DNA of 64,000 nucleotides from Iodobacter violaceini (GTDB taxonomy: Bacteria; Pseudomonadota; Gammaproteobacteria; Burkholderiales; Chitinibacteraceae), in NCBI RefSeq assembly GCF_011601265.1, contig NZ_JAAOLX010000004.1, positions 1 to 64,000 on the forward strand. Direction: 5' to 3'. Below are positions 1 through 7,378 of the stretch, in pieces. Positions within the stretch are counted from its first letter, which is position 1. Each line of letters begins with the position of its first letter. A model generated the notes under the pieces. The model saw only the letters and a program-made list of their open reading frames with translations, had not been told where the DNA came from and made no database searches. The position numbers and the translations under genes were made by a program.

Positions 1-45
1 ACCATGCAGCCGCAAGGCTTTGAGTTCTGCAGTAATATCACGCAT
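1..45 (-). CDS. istB: IstB-like ATPase, 5' end only
   Basis: Only the first 15 codons are present, read from an ATG at 45-43 (MRDITAELKALRLHG). IstB is the AAA+ helper that selects and remodels target DNA for the IS21 transposase IstA. The start codon overlaps the 3' end of istA by 8 bp, the translational coupling usual for IS21 elements. The Walker motifs lie beyond the window, so identity rests on position and the N-terminal pattern. Confidence 0.75.
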   Translation of the reverse strand, partial: MRDITAELKALRLHG

Positions 46-1564
46 GATGAGCTCCTTCATGTGTCACTGTGTCAGTGCTGGTTGAGGTTGACTCATCCGT
101 CTCGCGCAGTTGGTCATAACGCTCGGTATTGGCTTGTGGTGCTTCGTGTAGCTGCAGCTGGGTTTGTGCCGATTCAGCGGTGGGCGGATCATTCAAGCGC
201 GCGACGATATTCAGAATGTGTTCAATACTGAGCACGCCAGACTCCAACACCAGTTCAACTGCGACCAGCACCGCAACGGGGACTGTCGCTAGCACCTGTG
301 CCATCACTCTGTCACCGCCATCGCGTTTGAGCAGGCCTCGCTTGAGTCGCAACAAGGGGGCGGGCATATCGGCAAAGGGCGCGCCGTTGCGTAATGCCCC
401 AGGTTTACGCGCAATCAACGGAATGTAATGCTGCCAATCAAAGCTCACCTGCTGCTTGCTCGTTAGACGAGCGTGGCTGGCAACGATGTCATCGTTGGCC
501 ACAATCACAACCTGTGTTGGATACAGTCGCACACTGACACGATGGCGTGCCCATTCGCATGGCACCGAGTAACGGTTACGGGCAATCGAGACCAAGCAAG
601 TACTGGAAACACGTGCCAGTTGCTCTACGTAGCCATCAAACGGAGTTGGCATCGGCATCATCTCCAACCGTTCTTGCTCCAGCATTTCTGCGATGCTGAG
701 CCCCTTGAACTCTGGATGCGGCAGTTCCGCCCACAACGCTCGGCAACGTTCGCCAAGCCACGCATTCAATGCGTCAAAGGTGCTGAATTTAATGCTTTGG
801 GCTTCAATCCAGATTCGCCGCCGACTGTCCTGAACATTCTTCTCGACGACGCCTTTTTCCCACCCTGAAGCCACATTGCAGAAATCGGGATCGAACAGAT
901 AGTGCGCGCACATCACCGCAAAGCGGGCATTGACGAGCCGGCCCTTGCCCTTCAATACCTTGTCGACTGCGGTTTTCATATTGTCGTAAATGCCGCGTCG
1001 CGGCACACCACCCAATGCAGCAAATGACCTGGCATGCGCATCGAACAACATTTCATGCCCTTGGCTGGGGTAGGCTACCAACCAGAAGGCACGACTAGCG
1101 CAGAGTTTAAGGTGAGCAACCTGAATCTTGCGATAGAGACCGCCAATCACCAGATTCTCTTCGCTCCAATCAAATTGAAACGCCTCACCCAAAGCAAATT
1201 GCAATGGCACAAACCCCTGTGGCGTTTTACCGGCTTTGCCTCGCCATTCGCGAATGAAATCCGTCACGCGACTATAGCTACCGGAATAGCCTTCGGCCTG
1301 AATCTGCTCGAACAAGGCTTTGCCAGTCCGACGATTGTGCTTGGCACGAAAGGAATCAGCTTTAAGGGCTTGTTCTAAAGTAGCGCAATACGGAGTGAGT
1401 TTACCGGGCTTGTGCTGCCGGATGTAACGAGGCTCTGCCTTTGAAGCTGGCTTGCGAACCCAGGTGCGGATGGTGTTGCGTGCCAGACCGGTACGCTTAG
1501 AAATTTCGTGCAGCGATAACTTATCGCGAAAATACATCCTGCGGATTTTGCCAATCATTTCCAT
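38..1564 (-). CDS. istA: IS21-family transposase IstA
   Basis: About 508 residues, full length for IstA, the DDE transposase that cuts and joins the element ends with IstB. An N-terminal helix-turn-helix (residues about 10-45, LSLHEISKRTGLARNTIRTW) binds the IS ends. A retroviral-integrase-type core follows, with FDWSEE and the GGVPRRGIYDNMKTAV segment supplying acidic residues, then a C-terminal DNA-binding region. An in-frame GTG at 1573 lies 9 bp upstream, but the ATG at 1564 has an AAGGTG ribosome site in front and is preferred. The reading frame is intact, so the element may be active if istB is whole. Confidence 0.9.
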   Translation of the reverse strand: MEMIGKIRRMYFRDKLSLHEISKRTGLARNTIRTWVRKPASKAEPRYIRQHKPGKLTPYCATLEQALKADSFRAKHNRRTGKALFEQIQAEGYSGSYSRVTDFIREWRGKAGKTPQGFVPLQFALGEAFQFDWSEENLVIGGLYRKIQVAHLKLCASRAFWLVAYPSQGHEMLFDAHARSFAALGGVPRRGIYDNMKTAVDKVLKGKGRLVNARFAVMCAHYLFDPDFCNVASGWEKGVVEKNVQDSRRRIWIEAQSIKFSTFDALNAWLGERCRALWAELPHPEFKGLSIAEMLEQERLEMMPMPTPFDGYVEQLARVSSTCLVSIARNRYSVPCEWARHRVSVRLYPTQVVIVANDDIVASHARLTSKQQVSFDWQHYIPLIARKPGALRNGAPFADMPAPLLRLKRGLLKRDGGDRVMAQVLATVPVAVLVAVELVLESGVLSIEHILNIVARLNDPPTAESAQTQLQLHEAPQANTERYDQLRETDESTSTSTDTVTHEGAHHA

Positions 1565-1618
1565 GGTGATCACCTTTTATCCTCTGCCTAAGAATTAAGC
1601 AGAACAAGTAGAACACCT

Positions 1619-1678
1619 GGGTCAATTTTGGATCGGCACAACTAGCTAAAGTGGGTCAATTTTCGGTCGGCGACAACA
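1619..1678. repeat. IS21 terminal repeats
   Basis: Two near copies of GGGTCAATTTT(C/G)G(A/G)TCGGC start at about 1619 and 1653, between istA and the inner end of the element. Multiple direct copies at each end are the IstA binding sites typical of IS21 elements. Confidence 0.75.
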
Positions 1679-1953
1679 CATTTTTAATTGCTGTGTTTTT
1701 ATCCTGGTCGCAAGTTAATTAAACGGACTTAGTTTTACTAACTGTGGTGGCAGTGAATGCCGTTTTTAGTTATTGTGTTGTGCGGTTTTATTTATTCTTT
1801 TAGCGGGCTTTCTGTTTTAGTTTTACCGCATATTGATATACGCCTTTTTTAGCCTTAGTGGTTAAGGCCTCTAACCCGTCAGTCAAGCGGGACTGGCCTA
1901 TATATGGCAGTTGTTTTTGAATCATCACTGGGGGCCAGCCCCTTACTTTTACG
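1679..1953. repeat. Cassette without a gene, copy 1 (5' part cut by IS21)
   Basis: This T-rich stretch has no convincing gene and ends in an attC site. It is a near copy of 3192-3462 (about 20 differences over roughly 275 bp by eye). The 5' part, equivalent to 3070-3191, is missing because IS21 sits at that point. A 60-codon minus-strand frame (1800-1982) is open in both copies, but the differences change its amino acids freely, so I do not call it. Confidence 0.8.
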
Positions 1954-1959
1954 TTAGAG
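1869..1959 (+). other. attC recombination site (array A, site 0)
   Basis: The outer box CTCTAAC (1869-1875) and the core GTTAGAG (1953-1959) are perfect complements. Inner arms GGGACTGGCC and GGGGCCAGCCCC can fold into the usual attC hairpin. The integrase would cut between G1953 and T1954. Confidence 0.85.
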
Positions 1960-1969
1960 GGCAAACCCA

Positions 1970-2413
1970 GTGGTCTCCACAAGTGACTTTGAGAATATCC
2001 AATGGCACGACAACGCCATTCATGGTTTCCGAATACTTGAAGGTGAATCCGGTGCCGAGCTTGTCCTCGATATCGACTTCATCACCGAGTGGCTACCGCC
2101 AACCAAAGGCGCATTTGGTTTCAAGGTTTCGCCGTCCGATCTTGTGTTTCACGACGTTTCAGATCTCGTCGTTTCGATCAACTATGCAGCCGCTAGCGCA
2201 GCCGTGCAGCCAATGACCATTCACGAAATTCATCGCGAGGTAGTCACTTATCCAAACGGTTACTCCTCGTTCGCATGGAGAATTGAGCTTAATTGGCCGC
2301 CTAATAGTTTCCTTACCTTTTGCTCCTGTGGCTTTACTCAATATCAGCGAATGGAACCCGTTACCACTGATGCCCAATATCTATCCCCTGCGGAGAGACA
2401 TATTGCCCTCTAA
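1970..2413 (+). CDS. Cassette-encoded protein of unknown function
   Basis: 147 residues from a GTG start with a GAGGG ribosome site 9 bases ahead, just inside the new cassette. I do not recognise the family. It is soluble, without signal peptide or membrane segment, rich in acidic and aromatic residues, with likely beta structure (VSINYAAA, SSFAWRIELNW). The TAA stop lies inside the outer box of the next attC, the tight packing usual in integron cassettes. There is no promoter of its own, so expression would depend on upstream cassettes. Confidence 0.65.
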   Translation: MVSTSDFENIQWHDNAIHGFRILEGESGAELVLDIDFITEWLPPTKGAFGFKVSPSDLVFHDVSDLVVSINYAAASAAVQPMTIHEIHREVVTYPNGYSSFAWRIELNWPPNSFLTFCSCGFTQYQRMEPVTTDAQYLSPAERHIAL

Positions 2414-2494
2414 CCCGGCGCTCAACCGCGCTCCTTTCAGTCGCTGGACGCTGCGCGATAAAGCCGCGCAGCGCCGGTTAGCTCTACGTTAGGT
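2408..2494 (+). other. attC recombination site (array A, site 1)
   Basis: Outer box CTCTAAC at 2408-2414 and core GTTAGGT at 2488-2494. The outer box matches the TTAGAG start of its own cassette at 1954, as expected. A strong inner hairpin (GCGCTGCGCGATAAAGC-type arms) lies between. The site is close kin of the one at 3859-3948. Confidence 0.85.
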
Positions 2495-2500
2495 GTAATC

Positions 2501-2950
2501 ATGTGCTACATGACCATTATTAGTACTACGTCAGATCTCGATTTGACAAAATTCAATTCAAGCGACGTTATATTTGACAGTGAATTGCCGGGCGTTCCCG
2601 AAGAAAAATTATTAAAATATAGTCACAAATGGTACGTAGGCTCATATCAAGGTTGTAGTTGTGGGTTTAGGCATTTAATGGCCGTAAATTTCCCTGATTT
2701 AGGTTTTGCAGCTCCAGAAGAATGGTTTCAAGAGAATAAAGAAGACATAGATGCAACATTAAAACTAATTAAAATCTTTAAAGAAATTATTATTTCTGGT
2801 AAGAAGCTAGAGTGTATAGACGCTTGGGCACATAATCCATCTGCGGAGCCATATATTGAAGGAAATGTAGTTGTAAATTTGAATGAAATTCCTGAGCCTT
2901 CATTTAGGTTCATTGAAAATTATCACCACGAGTTTATTTGCAACACCTAA
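2501..2950 (+). CDS. Cassette-encoded protein of unknown function
   Basis: 149 residues. The start could be the ATG at 2501 or the one at 2510 (MTIISTT). The base composition is much more AT-rich than the housekeeping genes, suggesting a foreign source. It has a Cys-rich patch (GCSCGFRHLM, residues about 51-60) that could bind metal, an amphipathic helix (residues about 77-100) and a Phe/Asn-rich C-terminus. No signal peptide. The TAA stop is within the following attC. I do not recognise the family. Confidence 0.6.
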   Translation: MCYMTIISTTSDLDLTKFNSSDVIFDSELPGVPEEKLLKYSHKWYVGSYQGCSCGFRHLMAVNFPDLGFAAPEEWFQENKEDIDATLKLIKIFKEIIISGKKLECIDAWAHNPSAEPYIEGNVVVNLNEIPEPSFRFIENYHHEFICNT

Positions 2951-3075
2951 CAAGTCGCTCAAGCATCGCCACTTCGTGGCTGGACAGTTTTTAAGTCGCA
3001 GCTTTGTGGTTTTGCTGCGCAAAAGTATTCCACAAAACTACAACTTTAAAACTGCCGCTTAGCTCGGCGTTAGAG
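2945..3075 (+). other. attC site, long VCR-like (array A, site 2)
   Basis: 131 bp between the outer box ACCTAAC (2945-2951) and the core GTTAGAG (3069-3075). The long imperfect palindrome (arms GGACAGTTTTTAAG and CTTTAAAACTGCC) is of the length and style of Vibrio repeats. It is nearly the same as the site at 46475-46607 in array B. Confidence 0.85.
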
Positions 3076-3462
3076 GTAAAGCCTAGGCCTATCAGGTTTT
3101 TAGCTTTGGTGTTCTGAGTTGGTTTTTTAGCTGCTTGCTGTAGTTTGTTATTGCTTTTCTCTTTTTAATAGTTTTTTTATTACCGGCTTGGCATTTTTAA
3201 TTGCTGTGTTTTTATTCAGGTCGCAAGTTAATTAAACGGGCTTGGTTTTACTAACTGCGGTGGCAGTGAATGCCGTTTTTAGTTATTGTGTTGTGCGGTT
3301 TTATTTATTTTTTAGCGGGCTTTCTGTTTTAGTTTTACCGCACATTGATATGCGCCCTTTTTAGCCTCAGTGGTTAAGGCCTCTAACCCGTCAGTCAAGC
3401 GCTGGCCTATATACGGCAGCTGTTTTTGAACCATCACAGGGGGCCAGCCCCTTACTTTTACG
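3070..3462. repeat. Cassette without a gene, copy 2 (intact)
   Basis: A complete cassette of about 390 bp from TTAGAG (3070) to the next core. The sense strand is strongly T-rich, and no frame of useful length with a ribosome site exists. The 3' 270 bp match 1679-1953. Gene-less cassettes in other integrons can carry promoters or small RNAs, but I see no clear -35/-10 pair or terminator here, so its role is open. Confidence 0.75.
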
Positions 3463-3468
3463 TTAGGG
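3381..3468 (+). other. attC recombination site (array A, site 3)
   Basis: Outer box CTCTAAC (3381-3387) and core GTTAGGG (3462-3468). The arms CTGGCC and GGCCAG fold as in the copy at 1869-1959; three bases of the left arm are lost compared with that copy. Confidence 0.85.
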
Positions 3469-3473
3469 GTCCG

Positions 3474-3857
3474 ATGCTGCCAACCGTCACTCAGCTAACC
3501 AGTCTCGATATATATCGAGATGGTGGCTCACTCAGTGTTTCATTCAAGGGTAAAGACCCCGGGATTGAATACACTTTGCTCTTTCCAATTGACCTCAGCC
3601 CGGCCTTTGATTCCAACTTGAAGAACCCCTCGTTCAAATCGCCCGTACTTGAGCTTTACAGGGCTGGCCAATATGTCAGCCCCGTAACAGGAATCAGCAC
3701 TCCGAACACAACGAAAGAAACTACATCTACTGGTTGGGCAGAGGCATGCAAATTACTCGAAGCCATTAGGCCGCACCTATCTGCTTTCCACTCTGAGTAT
3801 CTTTGGGTGTTTGAAGCAATGGTTTCGGCCTCCTCGTCAGAAGGGAACCTATGCTGA
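3474..3857 (+). CDS. Cassette-encoded protein of unknown function
   Basis: 127 residues from the ATG at 3474, the first start codon after the attC core. The same frame is open further upstream, but that part is attC sequence. It reads as a small soluble, beta-rich protein (SLDIYRDGGSLSVSFKG) with a helical C-terminus ending close to the next attC. I cannot name the family. The short protein, its place in a cassette and the lack of a signal peptide recall toxin-immunity or small-ligand proteins, but that is only context. Confidence 0.6.
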   Translation: MLPTVTQLTSLDIYRDGGSLSVSFKGKDPGIEYTLLFPIDLSPAFDSNLKNPSFKSPVLELYRAGQYVSPVTGISTPNTTKETTSTGWAEACKLLEAIRPHLSAFHSEYLWVFEAMVSASSSEGNLC

Positions 3858-3858
3858 C

Positions 3859-3948
3859 CCCTAACATTCCTGTCAAGGCCGCTCCCTCCGGTCGCTGGAC
3901 GCTGCGCGATAAAGCGCCGCGCAGCGCCCCTTACCTATAATGTTAGGC
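3859..3948 (+). other. attC recombination site (array A, site 4)
   Basis: Outer box CCCTAAC (3859-3865), complementary to the GTTAGGG of its own cassette, and core GTTAGGC (3942-3948). The inner GC-rich hairpin GACGCTGCGCG/CGCGCAGCGCC is shared with the site at 2408-2494. Confidence 0.85.
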
Positions 3949-3958
3949 CTTTCAGCAC

Positions 3959-4627
3959 ATGAAGAAATTCATCGCATCATTAATGGCAACCATAGGCATG
4001 TCGTCGGCCTCTCATGCAGCAGAGAAAATTGAAACTGTCGATATAAACAAGATTCGGTACACGATGCCGACAGTGGCGGCGGACGCAATTGACTATGTCA
4101 TGCCAACAAAAGAGACTTTCGAAGGTGCTCCGCAATTCCATGAGGATGAATGGGCACAGCTAGAGTTCTTCTCCAAAAATAGACTTCCCGAAATTCAGAA
4201 AATACTCAAAGAGTACAAAGCCTTTGAGAAGGCCAATAGAACTCAACATGGTTGGCTAAAAATTTATGCTAGAAAAGTCGCTAGGACTCAGTCTGTCTTG
4301 GCAGGTATTTCACCAAAGAAACTCAGCTCAGACACTGCGTACAAGTTGCTTCCTGCTCCAATATTAGTCACATCATCAAGACCACTTGGCCAAGTGAAAA
4401 ATGGCTTCGCTCTTCAACTTGGAGAAAATGCGGAAATCTATGGTCTTACCAGCGACGATGGGATTCCCGTACTAGGTGCACACTTGGCTGGTGCAGACGA
4501 CATGCTGCTTTCGCGTGCATTTGCATTGCTCAATTCAAAATATGGTCTCATATTGGTAGATTGGCGGCAGCAGTTCGTTATTGTCTCTATCGCCCCTGAT
4601 GGAAACTTCGATGTTTGGCACCCATGA
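3959..4627 (+). CDS. Secreted cassette-encoded protein of unknown function
   Basis: 222 residues. The N-terminus is a classic Sec signal peptide (MKKFIASLMATIGMSSASHA, cleavage likely after residue 20), so the product is exported to the periplasm. The mature part has a charged helical region (residues about 60-110, many Lys and Glu) and a C-terminal part with short hydrophobic strands (YGLILVDWRQQFVIVSIAPD). No lipobox and no membrane segment. I do not recognise the family. It is a single-gene cassette flanked by two good attC sites. Confidence 0.65.
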   Translation: MKKFIASLMATIGMSSASHAAEKIETVDINKIRYTMPTVAADAIDYVMPTKETFEGAPQFHEDEWAQLEFFSKNRLPEIQKILKEYKAFEKANRTQHGWLKIYARKVARTQSVLAGISPKKLSSDTAYKLLPAPILVTSSRPLGQVKNGFALQLGENAEIYGLTSDDGIPVLGAHLAGADDMLLSRAFALLNSKYGLILVDWRQQFVIVSIAPDGNFDVWHP

Positions 4628-4630
4628 TCT

Positions 4631-4726
4631 GCCTAACCTTTCGGTCAACGTGACAGCCCAAAGCTGCGCTTTGGGTTCCCTCCGCTGCTTCGCAGCTCCG
4701 GCTGCACGTTACCTCCAACGTTAGGA
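4631..4726 (+). other. attC recombination site (array A, site 5)
   Basis: Outer box GCCTAAC (4631-4637) and core GTTAGGA (4720-4726), with paired inner arms AGCCCAAAGC/GCTTTGGGTT and GCTGCTTCGCAGC. The body resembles attC families common in gammaproteobacteria. Confidence 0.85.
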
Positions 4727-4732
4727 CTCCAC

Positions 4733-5242
4733 ATGCTCTTCCATCGAAATTCCAAGCCACGCGCCAAGGCGATCCCACTGAGTGAGTGGCAAGACCCAGT
4801 CGAAGATGTCGCCATTCTTCTGTCGGAGCGTCGCTGCACCGTCTACTTCACAGTTGGCGAGTCCGAGAAGATCGGAAGGTTGTCGTTTGAGGGAGTCTGG
4901 GCCACTCGTTCGGTGAGAACGGAGGTCGCGCCATACGACGACACAGCCTCGGGCTTCTCCTCCTACATCGTCGAAGTCTTCGATTCACCCTGGCCCAATG
5001 AAGTCGAGCAGGGCTTCTATACAGAGTCCGCTCGGGCGCGTCTTCACACTGAAAGTCGCCACTTCTTGGTAAAGGGCCACGATGTCTATCATGAGGTTCT
5101 CTGCCGAGCCTATGTCGAGGCCTATCTGAGTCCCGGTGAGCCGAGCTTCTCCTATGCAAAGCAATGCCTTGCCAGCGCTGAGCCCTCCGTCAAGGGGACG
5201 TCTTGCGGCAAGCCGCAAGCCGCCCCTTACGTCGAACGTTAG
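4733..5242 (+). CDS. Cassette-encoded protein reading through its attC
   Basis: 169 residues from an ATG 7 bases after the core. GC content is high, unlike the cassettes upstream. The family is unknown to me; it looks soluble, with strands around residues 32-75 and a helical second half. The last 20 or so residues (SVKGTSCGKPQAAPYVER) are encoded by the attC: the frame has no stop at the outer box and ends only at the TAG inside the core GTTAGGC. The outer box is altered (CGCTGAG in place of a TAAC-type box), which has removed the usual stop. Confidence 0.55.
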   Translation: MLFHRNSKPRAKAIPLSEWQDPVEDVAILLSERRCTVYFTVGESEKIGRLSFEGVWATRSVRTEVAPYDDTASGFSSYIVEVFDSPWPNEVEQGFYTESARARLHTESRHFLVKGHDVYHEVLCRAYVEAYLSPGEPSFSYAKQCLASAEPSVKGTSCGKPQAAPYVER

Positions 5243-5244
5243 GC
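5176..5244 (+). other. Degenerate attC site (array A, site 6)
   Basis: The core GTTAGGC (5238-5244) and the hairpin GGGGACGTCTTGCGGC/GCCGC...CCCC are good, but the outer box reads CGCTGAG (5176-5182) instead of TCCTAAC. This cassette may be less able to excise. Confidence 0.6.
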
Positions 5245-5262
5245 CTCGCAAAAGGAGCATCC

Positions 5263-5517
5263 GTGCCCGTACGCTTTCAAGTCGCATCCGATGTGGTCAG
5301 AGACGGTCTCGGTCTCGAACTGTTGGCTGAAGACAATCGAGTTCTCGCCGAGGTATTTCGCCACGATGCCAGCCACAGATTGACAGTGACCTGCTTCGAA
5401 CCAGACATCGAATTTGCTTCGCTCGAGCTTCTGCTTCTGCGAGCGCGTGACGAACTCACCCCCTTCGAAGATGGAACAACCTTTGACCCGCCTAAGCTTG
5501 GAGGCCGAAAGCCTTGA
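5263..5517 (+). CDS. Small cassette-encoded protein of unknown function
   Basis: 84 residues from a GTG start with an AAAGGAG ribosome site 7 bases upstream; the frame upstream of it is attC. The product is acidic and probably all-beta then helical (VRFQVASDVVRDGLGLELL, then LLLRARDELTPFEDG). I have an impression of having seen similar small cassette proteins but cannot name a family. About 160 bp of apparently non-coding cassette DNA follow before the next attC half-site. Confidence 0.5.
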   Translation: MPVRFQVASDVVRDGLGLELLAEDNRVLAEVFRHDASHRLTVTCFEPDIEFASLELLLLRARDELTPFEDGTTFDPPKLGGRKP

Positions 5518-5677
5518 ACGTCGTACCTACAGCCACTGTCGCTGAGTCAGGAACCAACGCAAAAGTGAATTCCAGCCAGTTTCCGAAAAAGCAAAGCCGC
5601 AGTTTTGAAGCAGGCCACGCCATGCAATCTGGTGCCACTGCGAAGGGGCTAAACGCATGTACTGCGCAGCGAGCGAG

Positions 5678-5720
5678 GCCTAACCCCTCGCCCAAGCGGA
5701 GCGCCAACGGCAGGCCACTA
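5678..5720 (+). other. Half attC site, 3' part lost (array A, site 7)
   Basis: The outer box GCCTAAC (5678-5684) is exactly what the TTAGGC start of this cassette predicts, and the left arm (CCCAAGCGGAGCGCC) follows. No GTTRRRY core is found before the next gene starts at 5720. A deletion appears to have fused two cassettes. Confidence 0.6.
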
Positions 5721-6157
5721 TGACCTTTTCAATTCGATTATTAGATGAGTCCGAATTGACCCCAACAGGAGAGATATTGGGGGAAATCAGGATTGGTGAG
5801 TTTTTAGAGAACTTCCTTGTCACGCCGATACATGGTGAAATCGCAGAGGTTGAAAGCTCTTGGAAAAAAGAGCTTGAGTCGTTGATTAACGGCACTTCTG
5901 TAATAGCGCTGCGCACTGACCCAAAAATTGCTTGGCTGGTTTATCGCCACGGTGAAACCTGTACTTTTCAGGAACAACTCCTTCTTCCCGAATTTGGTTA
6001 TACATCGGCCGATGGCTCAATAATCAAATTGCCCGAATATAATAATCTTACTGAAAATGGAGACAAAATAAGTGAGTGGCATGCGCCTTTATCCGATGTG
6101 GTAAGCTTTATTGGCCTAACCCATCATTCAAGCGGGACGCCTAACGGCGCCCCTTAA
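5720..6157 (+). CDS. Possible CdiI-type immunity protein
   Basis: 145 residues. An N-terminal strand pair with the pattern IRIGEFLENF, a central region with WLVYRHG and QEQLLLPEF, and a near-C-terminal KISEWHAPLSDVVSFI recall immunity proteins of contact-dependent inhibition and related polymorphic toxin systems, where the pattern IGxFxExF...ISEW is common. The match is from memory of the family, not an alignment. The last 13 or so residues (THHSSGTPNGAP) are attC-encoded. No cognate toxin is adjacent, so this would be an orphan immunity gene. The upstream attC core is lost, so it is fused to the cassette before it. Confidence 0.45.
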   Translation: MTFSIRLLDESELTPTGEILGEIRIGEFLENFLVTPIHGEIAEVESSWKKELESLINGTSVIALRTDPKIAWLVYRHGETCTFQEQLLLPEFGYTSADGSIIKLPEYNNLTENGDKISEWHAPLSDVVSFIGLTHHSSGTPNGAP

Positions 6158-6171
6158 CTCAAACGTCAGGC
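6114..6171 (+). other. attC recombination site (array A, site 8)
   Basis: A short site of 58 bp with outer box GCCTAAC (6114-6120), arms GCGGGACGCC/GGCGCCCC and a variant core GTCAGGC (6165-6171, C in place of the second T). The stop codon of the preceding gene is inside it. Confidence 0.75.
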
Positions 6172-6181
6172 TCAACGAGCA

Positions 6182-6655
6182 ATGATCAATGTTCCAGAAG
6201 AAGTAGAAGCTAAATTCCGTGCGGCCGGCTGGAAGCCAGGAAGGCTCAATCCTGGCTATTTCAGTAATCAAGCGACTAGCAACTCCCATGCTAATGCCGT
6301 TCTACAGAAGTTCGGTGGCCTTAATGTCGGCACATGCGGCCCCGGCCATGAAATGGCGACGAGCAACATTCACTTCTTAGCCAGTCCAACTCCAGCCAAA
6401 TCAATTGCTGTGTCTAAATGGCAAGACCAACTTGGTCCGCTCACTCCAGTAGCGGATGCCCATAATGATCACATGGTCGTTTATGTATCAGAGGCAGGTG
6501 AGTATTACTTCTTCACAGACCCAGATGAGAAGCTTTATTTCGCTGGGCTCAACTTCGGTGAGGCTACGTGTAGGCTACTGCTTGGCCGTAGCTTTGGCCC
6601 AGAGGTTGAGCCTAACAGATCGTTCAAGACCGACACGCTTTGCGTGCGAACTTAA
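6182..6655 (+). CDS. SUKH-3 family immunity protein
   Basis: 157 residues. The N-terminus has the SUKH-3 layout: an acidic helix, then AGWKPGR (residues about 14-20), a helix ending in LQKFGGLNV (about 41-49), then strands including the segments HMVVYVSEAGEYYFF and LYFAGLNFGEA. SUKH proteins are the largest superfamily of immunity proteins that bind and neutralise polymorphic toxins (often nucleases) delivered between bacteria. The C-terminal tail (SFKTDTLCVRT) is attC-encoded. No partner toxin lies nearby. This is the clearest named cassette in array A. Confidence 0.7.
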   Translation: MINVPEEVEAKFRAAGWKPGRLNPGYFSNQATSNSHANAVLQKFGGLNVGTCGPGHEMATSNIHFLASPTPAKSIAVSKWQDQLGPLTPVADAHNDHMVVYVSEAGEYYFFTDPDEKLYFAGLNFGEATCRLLLGRSFGPEVEPNRSFKTDTLCVRT

Positions 6656-6669
6656 TTTCCACGTTAGGC
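6610..6669 (+). other. attC recombination site (array A, site 9)
   Basis: A compact 60-bp site with outer box GCCTAAC (6610-6616) and core GTTAGGC (6663-6669). The hairpin CGACACGCTTTGCGTGCG resembles the short attC sites of mobile integrons. Confidence 0.85.
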
Positions 6670-6710
6670 TGCTTAAGTCGTCACTTTTTATCAATAGAAA
6701 CGAGGAAGTC

Positions 6711-7328
6711 ATGCGCACACGACTGGAAAAAGGTTTAGGTCTTCAGGTAACAGAAACTTCAGCCGGTATAAATGCACTGATGCGGCTGGCCTTGAAGGGA
6801 AAAATCGCCGGAGATACATACTATTTAAAAATGGACAAATTGGCTTTCGACCAGGCTATGAAAGGTGACGAAGGCGAAGATTATTACCAAATGTATGTAC
6901 AGCAGCGCGCGCTCGGACTTGAAGCTTTTCAGAATGAAGTAATCACCGAACTTGGAGCTTGCTTAGGAACGGGTCTTCACCAAATCGTTCGGTGTCATAA
7001 CTATGACAGTGGACAGTGGCTGCTCATGCAAGTTGTGAATCATCCAAAATGTGAATTCGCAACCGCGCTGACCATTTATTGGGCTAATCAGCCTAACTAC
7101 CACTATTTGAAGTACGAAAATCTTGAGCAAGCAAGCCAAGACACCAAAAATCTTTCACGGGAAACCGCCCTGCTGCTCAACCAAATTGAGGTAAAGGCGA
7201 AGTTGGGTAAATTTATGCGCAGCATTACTGTTCCTGATCGAAACGATTTAAGTGATTTTCTCGATAGAAAAAATTTTGATTATGCAAATAAACCCTTTAT
7301 CGAAATCCCAGTTGAGCTGCGAATCTAA
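6711..7328 (+). CDS. DUF4274-like cassette protein
   Basis: 205 residues from the ATG at 6711 (AACGAGGAAG ribosome site); an open frame further upstream is attC and the previous cassette. The central segment CHNYDSGQWLLMQVVNHPKC followed by EFATALTIYW (residues about 98-127) is the pattern I associate with DUF4274, whose function is unknown but which often turns up near toxin and immunity genes. Flanking parts are helical and soluble. It is the last cassette with a clear attC in this array. Confidence 0.6.
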   Translation: MRTRLEKGLGLQVTETSAGINALMRLALKGKIAGDTYYLKMDKLAFDQAMKGDEGEDYYQMYVQQRALGLEAFQNEVITELGACLGTGLHQIVRCHNYDSGQWLLMQVVNHPKCEFATALTIYWANQPNYHYLKYENLEQASQDTKNLSRETALLLNQIEVKAKLGKFMRSITVPDRNDLSDFLDRKNFDYANKPFIEIPVELRI

Positions 7329-7378
7329 AAGGCTATGTCGCCATGCAAGCGTCAACTTTCTGACATAAACTGTCAGCA

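Larger units (their letters stand above)
1..1678 (-). mobile_element. IS21-family insertion sequence, partial
   Basis: The element runs off the left edge of the window. It holds istA and the first codons of istB on the minus strand. Its inner end is placed at 1678 because the outward-reading terminus starts TGTTGTCGCCGACC, and because the sequence from 1679 onward is a second copy of cassette DNA found intact at 3192 onward. The IS therefore sits inside a cassette. The other end and the target duplication lie outside the window. Confidence 0.85.

Noticed and set aside
1800..1982. 60-codon minus-strand frame in the duplicated gene-less cassette
   Set aside because: Open in both copies, but the differences alter amino acids freely and there is no ribosome site.
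2945..3075. Vibrio-like repeats as evidence for a Vibrio host
   Set aside because: attC sites travel with cassettes; the core genes and their order are betaproteobacterial.
3426..3473. Upstream extension of the gene at 3474
   Set aside because: The extension is attC sequence; the ATG at 3474 lies just after the core.
5514..5723. 69-codon frame between two cassettes
   Set aside because: Its end is the translation of the half attC, and the rest has no family-like pattern or ribosome site; probably chance.
6456..6710. Upstream extension of the DUF4274-like gene
   Set aside because: It overlaps the SUKH-3 gene in another frame and passes through an attC.
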